From Magnolia sinica (lineage: Eukaryota > Streptophyta > Magnoliopsida > Magnoliales > Magnoliaceae), in contig NC_080574.1 in NCBI RefSeq assembly GCF_029962835.1, positions 24,278,001-24,342,000 on the forward strand: a stretch of 64,000 bases of DNA. The letters are read 5' to 3'. Of this stretch, positions 11,750 through 22,900 are shown piece after piece. The position numbers and the translations under genes were made by a program. Within the stretch, counting starts at the first letter, position 1. Each line of letters opens with the position of its first letter. The notes below the pieces were generated by a model that worked only from the letters and a program-made list of their open reading frames with translations, searched no databases and was not told the origin of the DNA.

Positions 11750-12345
11750 AGAAGGGATCCGGGGATCCACCGACGTGGCTGCGATCCCTGACTGTGGGGC
11801 CCACCTTGATGTATGTACCTTATATCCCCCTTGAAAACTCATTTTAAAGGATGATCTAAAAAACGAAGTATATCCAAATCTCAGGTGAACCATAGTATAA
11901 TAAACAGTGGTAACTTCCTAATAAAAACCTCTCGTGAGGCACACAAGTTTTTGATCCAGCTTACATTTGCGTGGTCTCTTTGTCCAGGTATTCGGGAGCT
12001 TATCAACATATTGTATTGAGATACTTCGTTTCTACACTTGAGGTCTTGGTATCGATCCCTAGCGGGGGTGGTTAACATGGAGTGTGTGTACTGACATGGG
12101 TGTATACTAACAGGCTAACCCAAAAAAAAAAAAAAAAACCATACTGCATGGCAAGTAAACATTTCGATGGCCCCATTAAGCTTTTAATGGTGGGATTTCA
12201 ATAACAACTGTTTTCTATGATGTGGTTCACGTAAGATTTGAGTTTGCTTCGATTTCGAGACATGCCTGAAAATAAACTATCGAAATGGATGAACAGTGTA
12301 GATATAAAAGACATACATCACAGTGGGCTCACAATCAGTAATCCA
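11750..12345. mobile_element. Fold-back MITE (GGATCCACCGA-ended type) carrying a SINE
   Basis: The left arm has GGATCCACCGACGTGGCTG followed by TGTGGGGCCCACCTTGATGTATG. The right arm has the inverse core ACATACATCACAGTGGG and a diverged end. The MITE interior is split at about 12013-12140 by a SINE; removing it restores the usual interior order (TTATCAACA...ATGGCAAGTAAACATT). Confidence 0.6.
12014..12139 (+). mobile_element. 5'-truncated tRNA-derived SINE with poly-A tail
   Basis: Matches the fuller minus-strand copy at 39442-39646: GGTATCGATCCCTAG (box B region), GGGGGTGG, AACATGGAGTGTGTGTA, GACATGGGTGTATACTAACA, then a poly-A run. Box A is missing. The sequences CATATTG at 12007 and CATACTG at 12140 may be the target duplication. 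Confidence 0.6.
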
Positions 12346-12450
12346 CCAACCACCCAAACCGTGCACCCTTGGCCACACTTGACTAGCAGATATCTCAAAG
12401 GCGAGTCCCTCATTTGGTCCAGGTGCAAATTCTGTCATGTGGAGGGGGGC

Positions 12451-12906
12451 GGCTTCAATGGATTCCCGGATCCACCGACAGTGGGGCACCCCATGATGCA
12501 TGTGACTTAAATTCCTGTCCTGTATACGTTTTGGCACCTCATTCTAAAGCATGATTCAAAAAATAAAGTAGATTAAAGTCTCATGTGGACTATTCATTAG
12601 AAACAGTCGTAATTGAATACCCACATAAAAATAAAATAAAATCAGGGGCATAGGAATATTTATTTGCCATGGAATCTATAGATAAGGTAATAAAGACCTT
12701 CGGGACTGCATAAATATTAGATTGATCCAAACTTGTAGCCCATGAGAAGATTTTAATGGTCAATTACTATTATGTTTCTATAATGCGGTCCACCTCAAAT
12801 TTGGTTCTCTTCCTTCTCTTGGGATTATGACTTAAAATAACCTATCAAAATGTCTGGATTTACAGTACATACATCAGGGTGTGCCCCACATAGATCTAAT
12901 GAAGCC
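12451..12906. mobile_element. Fold-back MITE of the GGCCCACC core family
   Basis: Ends GGCTTCAATGGATTC and, inverted, GGCTTCATTAGATCT. Inner arms are TGGGGCACCCCATGATGCATG and the inverse ACATACATCAGGGTGTGCCCCA. No coding capacity. Confidence 0.55.
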
Positions 12907-12952
12907 ACTCTTCATGGAAGCAGATTGCCTTTTGAGGCATAGATATACCTGT

Positions 12953-13325
12953 GCGGGCTGTGTGGGGTCCACAAAGATATCCATGACAAATCCATTTCGT
13001 CCATATGTTTTGAAATACCACAATAAGATAAGATTCTAAAAATCAGGCAAATTCAGAAGTCAAGTAGGCCACAATAATAAAATAGTGGGAACAGAAATAT
13101 CCACGGTATCATTCAAACCGTTCATAGGAATATTACCACTCACATAGATTGTACAAAACTTCTATCACTCTCAATTGTTTAATCCCCATTTATTTCGTAT
13201 GATATGGCGCATACTGAGTTTTTTATCTCCCTGATGTTTAGAATCATGCCTTATAGTGGTCCTTCAAAACAGATGTATAGTGGATTTATCACAGGCATCT
13301 TTGTAGGCTCCACACAGCTCCAGTA
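12953..13325. mobile_element. Degenerate fold-back MITE
   Basis: Arms GCTGTGTGGGGTCCACAAAGAT and, inverted, ATCTTTGTAGGCTCCACACAGC. The middle keeps family words such as CAGGCAAATTCAGAAGTCAAGTAGGCCACA. Boundaries are approximate. Confidence 0.5.
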
Positions 13326-13409
13326 TAAAAATATATATGTGCTCGGGTGTCATAGACAATCTGCTTCCCTGCAAAGGAGGCTCGTGGTGGCTGGGTCACC
13401 ATGTCCTTC

Positions 13410-15229
13410 ACCGTAGATCCATTGAGAGATGGATAGGGATTGCCGACATCCGAGATAACCTTATGTGGCTATGTTTGAGTATATATTTGATTGGCCTCTC
13501 TCGTGAACCGCTCTACGACTGCACTTCATTGACCTTGATACTTCGAGCAATCATTGCCATACACCTTTTTTGTGATTTGGTTTACAATTTCTATAACATT
13601 GTAAGTACAGGCGTGCTTGAATGGAATGTGTGGCTCAATTCAAATTGAATAACTATGATACTAAGCGTCAAGATAGACAAATACATTGTATGTGATTTAA
13701 TTGAATAGGATCCATCGCTTATGGAGTCACACAGTATGTTAAAAGTATCAGGTAATAGTCAAATGGTGGGGTTCGTCCTCTAATAATAAGTTATACATTT
13801 GCTTTCCATACGAAAGTACTTTTCAATACAAACAAAAGAATAAGAAAATAATTTTTATAGTTGGTCGCAGAGAACAACTGCAAAATACCTTCCTAAATGG
13901 AGAATTTTAATTGATGCTCAAACTGAATCCAACATATGAACGTAAATCCAAATTATAGTTAAAGTTAACATCTATTTGATTAACGTTACGAATTACACTA
14001 AGGAATGTAAATAACAGATAAAAGTAAAAGATTACACTACAAAACGTAATTGACTGACACTAAAGATATTACACTAAGGAATGTAAATGATAAATAAAGA
14101 ATAATTGAATAATAAATTTAGTTTTATTGGGTTGGCATGAGACCATTTGCTTTGTTGAATTCTTTTGTTATTTATATCCTTAACCCGACCATCTGAATAC
14201 TTCACACATTTTGATGGTTGTTGTAACCATTCAACACTACTCGACCTTCTGTATGTTTTTCAGATTCTGATGGTAGTTATACTATTTCAACACCATTGAC
14301 CTTTTAGATTCTTCATTCTAAACTCATCACATGTCTTAGTAACCGCTACAGGCTTTCTTATCAACTTGATTGCATTCCACTCGGTCGAGTTTCTGAATGA
14401 CTATCAACTACTTGATCGACCTCATGGATGACTATCAGCCGCTTCGTTTGCTTTTAAATTCTCATCAACTGCTCCATGTCTTATTATACTGTTAGTTGTG
14501 ATTTTGTAAAAAGCATTCCAAATATACTTGGAGACTTTTAGCATGCCATATCTTTTCCTTGTTATAACACGTGACCTTTGCAATTGAGTTTTCCAAGAAC
14601 ATTCAAGAATAGGGTACAACAACCTCTTTTAAGGATAATTAATTTTACCGTTGAAAGGCCTCCACCACCAACACAATCAATGCTTGATTCCCTCGAAGCA
14701 TTATTTGTAAAAGAGGTTTCCAGTTTGATATACTTTTGAAAGCAACCATTCAAGGAGAGATCTCACTCTAGTGCCACCTAATATAACATGTGCTAGAAGA
14801 AAATGAAGAAGATCAATGTTTTATGCTTGTTGATAATCCTTAAACTTATAGGAAGACAAAAATCTCTATTAAAAAGAGTAAAAACTAATATTATTGAATA
14901 AATTGTTATACTTAAAATAATAAAATAAAAATAAAACATTTGAATCGACTTGAACTTTATTTAACGGCGTAGATAGAATCTTTAAATTATTACTGGACTC
15001 TTCAAATCTTAAAATAATAAAAAATATTAAAAATTATAATTTACTAAATTAGTAAAATTTAACTTGAAACTAAATATTAACCATTAAAACAATGTTATTC
15101 TTTGAGACCATTCACAGGCTAATAAACTTTAGCCATTGTTTAGGATGCAAGCCTATTTAATAGCTTTTCCAATATATTATATTATGGTTGTAAAGTTATG
15201 CAGTTATGCTCATCGAAGGCTATAATGTT

Positions 15230-15230
<1 letters not shown>
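13410..15230. other. AT-rich intergenic DNA without a recognised gene
   Basis: Contains a short direct repeat (TTACACTAAGGAATGTAAAT near 13993 and 14070) and loosely repeated words around 14170-14310 (CAACACTACTCGACCTT; CAACACCATTGACCTT). Open frames here show no recognisable protein content. Confidence 0.4.

Positions 15231-15233
<3 letters not shown>

Positions 15234-15310
<77 letters not shown>
15234..15310. repeat. (TA)n microsatellite, about 38 units
   Basis: An uninterrupted TA dinucleotide run directly abutting the truncated 5' edge of the LTR element at 15311. The DNA after the element's 3' end also begins TATATAATA, so the retrotransposon probably inserted into a TA-rich site. Confidence 0.95.
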
Positions 15311-15311
<1 letters not shown>

Positions 15312-15469
15312 CAAGTGGATAAGTTGGCTTATGGGATGGACCAACTCTATAAACCAGCGTGGGCCTAGTGAAACCCAAGCCTGTTAAGACTTCTATATCC
15401 AAAAGCAAGCTAACCTTCAAGAAGGGTGATGCAATGCAAGGACACTCAAAGAATGGGACTACGAGTCCG

Positions 15470-15596
15470 CCCATAGGTCGGCCAGAAGTTAGCCATAGGT
15501 CGGCCATAAGTCGGCCAGATGTCAGACAAAGGTTGGCCAGAGGTCAGACAAAGGTTGGCCAGAGGTCAGACAGGGGTCGGCTAGAGGTCAGCACTG
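15470..15596. repeat. Short tandem repeats inside the 5' LTR
   Basis: Imperfect repeats of about 10-20 bp (GGTCGGCCA / GAGGTCAGACAAAGGTTGGCCA). The same array at 17808-17965 in the 3' LTR has a different number and order of units, which explains much of the length difference between the LTRs. Confidence 0.75.
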
Positions 15597-15911
15597 TCTA
15601 CAATAGAGTTAAAATCATATCCTGGGGATCTCGGACAATGTAATCTTAGGAAGATCTCGGGCATAACAGCAGTCCTAAATAAGAAAGACTCTATACATGC
15701 ATGTCTAACTCAGCGCTCGCCTTGGGACCCAACTTAAAGTTGAGATACAGATCCAAAAGATCTCCCTAAAAATCAGAGATCTTGTTCAAGATCTCCGGAA
15801 GATAGCGCTAGATCTCGACGATCACGTGATCCTATAATCTCGTGAAAATCCAGGATCACAACAAATCTCCAAAATATCGGAAAAGAATCCCTGTACGTCG
15901 GGATCCTCCCT

Positions 15912-15926
15912 CTCCTATAAATAAGA
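15912..15926 (+). promoter_or_regulatory. TATA box of the 5' LTR
   Basis: CCTATAAATAAGAGAG about 190 bp before the LTR end; the 3' LTR has the counterpart TTATAAATATGAGAG near 18290. The position suits an LTR U3/R promoter. Confidence 0.5.
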
Positions 15927-16309
15927 GAGACTCCAAGGGTAAAAGGTACGCAAATTCTCTTTCCCAGAACCCCTCAATACTATAAGACCCAGATTCCTAA
16001 CCTAACTTTGGCATCAGAGGGTCCCTTGCTCTAGCCAGGGTCTCCTTTGTCTTCTTCCTGTGCAGGTACTCGAAGGTCTAAAGAGGGTGGACCAGATTTT
16101 TGCATCAACAGTTTGGCGCCGTCTGTGGGAACGACATCTTAAGTCGTTCCTGCTCTACCATAAATACCCCAAACAATCTACAATGGCGAAATGAAAGAAG
16201 AAAGTTATTCCTGAATCATCGCTGCAGCCAAGTCGAAGCTCTTCCTGAATGATCTGTTTGCAGTCATCTCAGTTATTCCTGAATCGATAACCCTGAGCCC
16301 GCTGAGCGG

Positions 16310-17230
16310 CATAACGGCCAAAACCACCTCGGCCTCAACAGGCTCACCTCGGCCTCAACAGCTTAGCTCGGCCTTAACAGGTCACCTCGGCCTCAACAGG
16401 TCACTTTAGCCTCAACAGGTTAGATCGGCCTCGGCAGCTCAAGTTAGCCTTGAAAGGTCAGCCCGGCCTCGACAGGTCAGCTTGGTGCTCGATCTCGCAC
16501 GGGAGTTGTGCTGCTCGAAGAGGAAACAACTCAGTTGAGGACATAATGCGAAAGGAAGAAGTGGAGTACTCTTCCGTTAGCGCCAAAGGAAAGAAAGAAG
16601 ACGACCAAGACTGGGGCTAATATACCAACCGACATCAAGAAAGTCACTTTCATCGGTACACTCCCTTGAACACTAAGCCGAAGTAAATGCTGAAAGAAGC
16701 CAAGTTGAGCAAGGAAACCTGATGACCGAGCCTCGGTAAGTCAAGTCAGCTCGACCTCAAATCGGTCTCAACAGGCTCAGCTTAGCCTCAATAGCTCAGC
16801 TCAGCCTCAACAGCTTAACTCGGCCTCAACTGGTCACCTCGGCCTTCGAAGGTCAGCCTAGCCTTGGAAGGTCAGCTCGGCCTTGGAAGGTCAGCTCGAC
16901 AATAAGGCTCATCAGCCAACTCTGACCTCGACATCGAATACTGAAGGACATATCGACTAGAAGAGATGGGGGGCTCGTACTCCGCCCATGAGATGTTGAA
17001 CGCTTGAGGATCTACTACCCCCAGGTCATCCAGGCCTCGATAGGTCAGCTCAGCCTCGTTAGGTCAGCTTGGCTTCAACTCGACCTTGGCAGCTCCGCTC
17101 AGCCTTAACAACTCAGCTCGGCCTCAACAGGTCACCTGGCTTCAACAGGTTAGCTCGACCTCAACAGGTTCGCTCGGTCTCAATAGGTTAGCTCGGCCTC
17201 AACAGCTCAAGTCAGCCTCGAAAGGTCAGC
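16310..17230. repeat. Imperfect tandem repeat array in the LTR element interior
   Basis: More than twenty variants of GGCCTCAACAGGTCA(C/G)CTCGG, in two blocks (16310-16490 and 16740-17230) separated by non-repetitive DNA. A further small repeat, CAGGGATCCATCCATGC, lies at 17340-17440. No consistent reading frame crosses the array. Confidence 0.7.
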
Positions 17231-18827
17231 TCTATGCTCGATCTCGCACCCGGAGCTGTGCTGCTAAAAGAGGAAACAGCTCGGTTGAGGATATGGAGTA
17301 AAGGGAAGAAGGGGAGAACTCTTCCATTAGCGATCAGGGGATTCCCAGCGATCCATCCATGCCGGAGCTCAGCCCAAGGGATTCCCAGGGATCCATCCAT
17401 GCTGGAGCTCAGCCTAGGGGATTCTCAGGGATCCATCCATGCCGACCTATTTCATGGGTCAACCATTATTCAAGCATGAGCTGACCAGGCATAAGTCGAC
17501 CATGCATAAGCCGATTAGGCCAGGCGTAAGCCAACTAGGCATAAGCCAACTATGCATAATCTGACCAACTTACTTCTCGAACCTCCACAGGTCAGCTCGA
17601 GAAGTAAGGGGGGGCTTACTGTTGAGGAAAAAAATGGACAAGTGAATAAATCGGCTTATGGAATGGACCAACTTTATTAAACCAACGCGGGCCCAGTGAA
17701 ACCCGAGCTTGATAAGGCTTTTACGTCCAAAAGCAGGCTAACCTTCAAGAAGGGTGATGCAAATGCAAAGACATTCAAAGAATGGGACTACAAGTCCCCT
17801 CATAGGTTGGCTAGAGGTCGGCCATAGATCAGCCAGAGGTTGGCTAGAAGTTAGCCAGAGGTCGGCCATAGGTTGGCTAGAAGTCAGCCAGAGGTTGGTC
17901 ATAGGTCGGTCAGAGGTCAGACAAAGGTCAGCCGGAGGTCAGACAGGGGTCGGCCAAAGGTCAGCATTGTCTACAACGGAGTTAAAATCATATCCTGGGG
18001 ATATCGGACAACTGTAATCTCAGGAAGATCTCGAGCATAATAGCAGTCCTAAATAAGAAAGAATCCATACATGCATGCCCAACTTAGCGCTCGCCTTAGG
18101 ACTCGACCTAAAGTCGATATACGGATCTGAAGGATCTCCCTAAAAATCAAAGATCTTGTTCAAGATCTCCGAAAGATAGCGCTAGATCTCGATGATCACG
18201 GGATCCTATAATTTCGAGAAGATACAGGATCACAACAAATCTCCAAAATATCAGAAAAGAATCCCCGTACGACGGGATTCTCCCTCTCTTATAAATATGA
18301 GAGACTCCAAGGGTGAAAGGTACGCAAAATCTCTCTTCCAGAACCCCTTAATTCTATAAGACTCAGATTCCTAGCCTGACTTTGGCATCGGAGGGTCTTC
18401 TATTCTAGCCAAGGTCTCCCTTATCTTCTTCCTGTGTAGGTACTCGAAGGTTTAAAGAGGACCAGATTTTTGCATCAACATATATAATATTGAACTTTTA
18501 AGGCTGAATATTTTTCACGGCACTCCATGAAGTCATCCATGATTTATCCTACAATAAGATACTATATTTACATGACAAAGAATCAAAGTGTGGACCCAAT
18601 GTTATAAACTAGTAAGGCTATCTTTGCTAAGTCATTTACACCTTTGATTTGTTTGGACGGCTTTGGCCCACCGATTGAAAGGAGCAATGGTATTTATACG
18701 ACAAGGAGGCTTATAAGATCATGCACGAATGTTTCTCCTTGCCAAATGTGGTATAATATGAACGTGTGACACCATAATTCGAAACCTAGAAGCTTAACTT
18801 GACTAGGCAAGTCCAATAGACTCAGGG

Positions 18828-19042
18828 AGCATTTGGATCATATGTTACTTAAGATAAGCTACTTATGTCTTAAGTAGCTTATCTTGACTTCTACTTATTA
18901 AATTGAAGTGATTAAGTAACTTTAAATAAAAAAGCTACTTATAATTGACCATAAACCAAATTTACTTATCTCAAATAAATTACTTATGTACTGCTGTAGG
19001 TAGAAAAACATAACTTATTTATTCGTATCCAAAGGAGCCCTT
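18828..19042. mobile_element. Fold-back MITE (GGGAGCATTTGGAT-ended)
   Basis: Left end AGGGAGCATTTGGATCATATG and right end CGTATCCAAAGGAGCCCTTAA are inverted. The interior repeats ACTTAAGATAAGCTACTTA-like words in both directions. It resembles Tourist/hAT-type elements with TTTGG near the end. Target duplication unclear. Confidence 0.5.
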
Positions 19043-19951
19043 AAAGACTCAAACAGACTGGACAAGATATTCAATAATTCAATCAGTATATGACTAGTCA
19101 CAAATCTTTATAGTATAAGTATAAAATTTAACTAACTAGAGGTTTGAACCCAACATATTGAAATACTGAAATGGCACATTGGTGGATGTTGTTGGCCCTC
19201 CTCCCATGAGATCAGCTGACTAAATGGGTATCAGAGGCTTGGTTCAAAATCTCTTCAATTTTAGTTTGACTTGGCGGAGTTTCGAGTCGAGTCACTAAGC
19301 TTGGGAACTGTGCCTGTACATGCGCGTGGGATCAACAAAGCTCCTTAAGAAAAAAGAATTTTGTTCAAATAAGTTATTGGAATTGGGATTTTTCAAATGA
19401 TCCAAACCGGCTGAACTATTTATTAGATTAATGTTTACCTTTTTTTCATGCTAAGGCTATAGTGACTGTCCATTTTCGAAGCAAAGGACCCAAATTTCAA
19501 ATGTTTGAAATAATCAAATTTAAGGTATTTGATTAATTGTACGTCGACCACACAAGTTCAAACTCATCATATAAATGATTTGGATAATTGGAATACAACC
19601 CAGATTTAAAGGATAAAATCTCCTGCTTGTGGCCCTACTGGGCCCTGAGATGTTTCCAATGGTAAGTATTCAATTCCCACTATAATGTTTATTTCTTATT
19701 AAACCTGTTGATAATTAAGGTCATTCCTACTTGGATGATCTGTAACACAAAAATGTTGTCTGATACAAAACTTGTGGCCCTGGAAGTGGGGCCCACTGAG
19801 TTTTGACAGGCTGTCAGCTGGACAGTGTGGCCCAGCAAACCTGTAGAAAAGAAAAAAGAAAAAGTGGTTGATAAATATAAACTCCATTTAAATATGCATA
19901 TGCTAAAACTTGTTTTACATGAAAGAAATATCAACCTCAAGGAATAAAAGA

Positions 19952-22900
19952 TCACTTCATGCCAACACTCTCTAATGCAGCAGATATGTCATCAGTAACG
20001 AACTCCTCTTCTACAGACACCGTATTAGGGTTTTCAATTGGAACCACATCTTCCTTCTTGTAGCTCTCTTCCCCTCTTAAAAGCCCCTCGCTTCCGTATG
20101 CGACCGATCCTTTGATTACTATGGTTTTTTGAAGGCCCACCAGGAACTCCTCATGATCTGTGTCACCTTTGTCGCCCACAAATGTAACCATGTGTGAAAG
20201 ATCAATGCCCCATCGAATTGAAAGATACCTGAAAAAAAGAAAATTGCAGATTAAGGGTCCCACATATTTTTATTTTTAATTGCATTATTAAGAGCCGTCC
20301 ATCTAGTGTTGATTCGCATTGATGGCTCATGTCCTCTGACTTCACAAGTTTAGGACATCTGGGCCGTGCATAATGTTGGGCCACCACCAAGCTCAAAAAC
20401 CAAAATAAATCAGGCTGGTAGACTCATCAGGCGGGCGGACTTTAATAAAATCATTGGACGGTTCAGTTTAGATCTGCTGACGGACGTGGCCCACTTGATG
20501 AGCCCAACAACCTGATTTTTTTGTGCCAGGTGGTCTTCGTGGATGGGCCCACCTCATAGACGGCTAGGGTTTACGATCTTATATGTACTAAAATAAAGAA
20601 GATCTTATATGTACTATAATAAAGAAGAATAACCTTAGGGCCTGCGCTCTGGATGCGAACAATGGCAGCACGTTCAAACGTGTGGAGGCGCGCGTGTACA
20701 CAAGATTGCATCTGAACCCTCGCATCCGTAGCCTCTGACGTAGGTAATCGATTCTTCTAACCTGCCAAACACAAATTCAAATTCCACCGTTCTTACTCCA
20801 TCATCAAAGCAACAGGGAAACAAAGGCCGTGTTCCAATTTGAATGGTCTTGATGTGAAGGTACGGCAAGTTAACATGCAGGCAGCTAAGGTGATCAGTTA
20901 ACCTATAGCCGGTTGTAGGTGATCAGTTCTCAAAAACATGGTCGCATGGTACATGTGATTTTTCTTACCTTGGCCTGTGGCTTTATTGAATAAGCATAGC
21001 AACGGGAGGTGCACGCCTCATCGTTTCCTGACAGATCATCCTCCGCTCCATTTTCTATCTTGGCAAGCCTCGGTATCACTGACCGTACATTCGCTCCTGG
21101 CCATCTGTACTCCACGTGGGCCCCATAGTCCACATCAGCTGCTAGATCTTTCCACGGACAATACACCTCACTCCCACTTCCACAAATCAACGCGTCAAAA
21201 TCATCAGCCGCCACGTGGCACGATCTCAACGCCTCCAAGGTCTCCGCTAATGTGGACCCCGTTGAGAACACAAATCCAGTCCGTCCAGCGTGGTCGGATT
21301 GGCCAGCTGCCATCACTTTCTCGATGATGACCCGCAACTCATCGGCGGCCACCGTGCCTTCAGCATCGTAACAGTCGACGGCGATCACGAACAGCCTCTG
21401 CCGCCGGCCGGGGCAGTAGTTGACGCCTCCGTTGACGGCAGACATGTGATCTGGCCGTTGCCTTCGCTGTGTCAGCGCGTCGATCACCGCCTTCTGTCGG
21501 GCAACAGCGTCAAGGTCGCCGTTTACCTTGACGTCTCCGTCAACGGAAAATCGGATGGACAGATCCTCGACGTCCCTCAGGGAATCGCTCATCGGCTCTT
21601 CGACTTTTAGGGCGAGCTCGAGGCGGGTGGTTGGGTGCCGGCTCCGGCAGTGCTCCACGTGGGACAGATAGTTCCGGCAATGCTCCGGCCAGGAGAATCG
21701 GTGGATGTTCTTGAGACCGTTTTTTCGGCATTCGAGCCAGAGGACTTTGTCTGCCACCAGCTTTTTAAGCGCATCAGCTATGGCCTTTTGGTCGTGCGGA
21801 TCAATCAGGAGCCCGTTATTTAGTGCCTGAGATGTGACAAAAAGGGCAAATTACGAAAATGATCGGATGATCCTGACCATTGGATAAAACCAATGCTCCA
21901 CATCTAGCCGGGATCCAGTCGGACGGTTGAGTTACGATAACTCATTAGGAGAGATGTTTGGGGGTGTCTCCCATCTGTGTGGCCCACCGTATGAACGTTT
22001 TGGATCTCCAAAGGGTGGGCCCCGCATGTAAAGTTTAGTGGGCCAAGAAAATACCCGAGTCCGTTCTCAACACACAAAGGTGTTACGAAATGTCGGATTT
22101 ACACCCTTTATGACTGGAACCGTATTCTTATGCCCACCCGCAGCGTCCATCTCACATGATCCAGCTTGTTCATCTGGTGGGCCCAACCTTGGATTGGGGA
22201 TCTACTGAAAAATCACCTCCATCAAACATTCTCTTTTGTCCATTTGCAAGACAGTATTGGATAGCTGAGATTTGCTCATGCAACATTCCCCGCTCGCCAA
22301 AGGGTCCCACTAGACTCAGGATCCCACTGGCATGCAATGCTGGGCCGACTAGAACCGTAGATTTCCAAGCATTCAAAATGACGGCATACCTTTACTATAT
22401 CCACGGGCCCACCGTTTTTGGTTGCTACAATAGGCAGACCGTAGGCCGCGGCCTGCGACGAATAAACAAATGGATAAAAGGCATTGCAGGATTATTTTAA
22501 CTTAACAGGGTGCGTATACAGCTTAACCTACGCACATTGTATAATCTCGTGCGTCCGTCCGCCAATATCACTTCAAGGAATGAATATAAATAGAATCGAT
22601 GATAGTCATGACGCAGTTAAAAAGAGTCTGGAGATCCCATTGAACGGTATGGGAAAACTCCGGTCTAGGTGCGCAGTTTAAGCCCAGGGACACGTTGTGA
22701 ATTATTACTCAGAAAGTACAAGTTACGTACCTCTATGAGGGTAAGACCGAAGGGTTCAACCAGAGCCGGGTTGATAAATACTCCCTGCAAGGAAATAGTC
22801 AAGCTTGGTTCTTTAAATAGTCAACCAGAGTTTTGTGCCCCCATTTTCGGTCTGCAGCCTTAATAGAGGAGGGTTGTGTCCAGTCCATAACCAATGTTAA

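Larger units (their letters stand above)
15311..18480 (+). mobile_element. Non-autonomous LTR retrotransposon (no gag-pol)
   Basis: Direct LTRs lie at 15311-16110 and 17620-18480, both ending TTTTTGCATCAACA. A primer-binding site (TTTGGCGCCGTCTGTGGGA) starts right after the first, and a polypurine tract (GAAGTAAGGGGGGG) lies just before the second. The 1.5-kb interior has no gag or pol, only imperfect repeats of CTCGGCCTCAACAGGTCA-like words. The primer site resembles that of Ty3/gypsy (Tat-like) elements, so mobilisation by such a partner is inferred. The 5' LTR lacks the first 18 bp present in the 3' LTR. Confidence 0.85.

Noticed and set aside
14422..14753. Two overlapping minus-strand open frames of about 65 aa
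   Set aside because: No recognisable domain or supporting splice sites; AT-rich background can produce frames of this length.
16310..17230. Possible CRISPR-like array
   Set aside because: Repeats are contiguous and degenerate with no unique spacers, inside an LTR retrotransposon in a plant genome.
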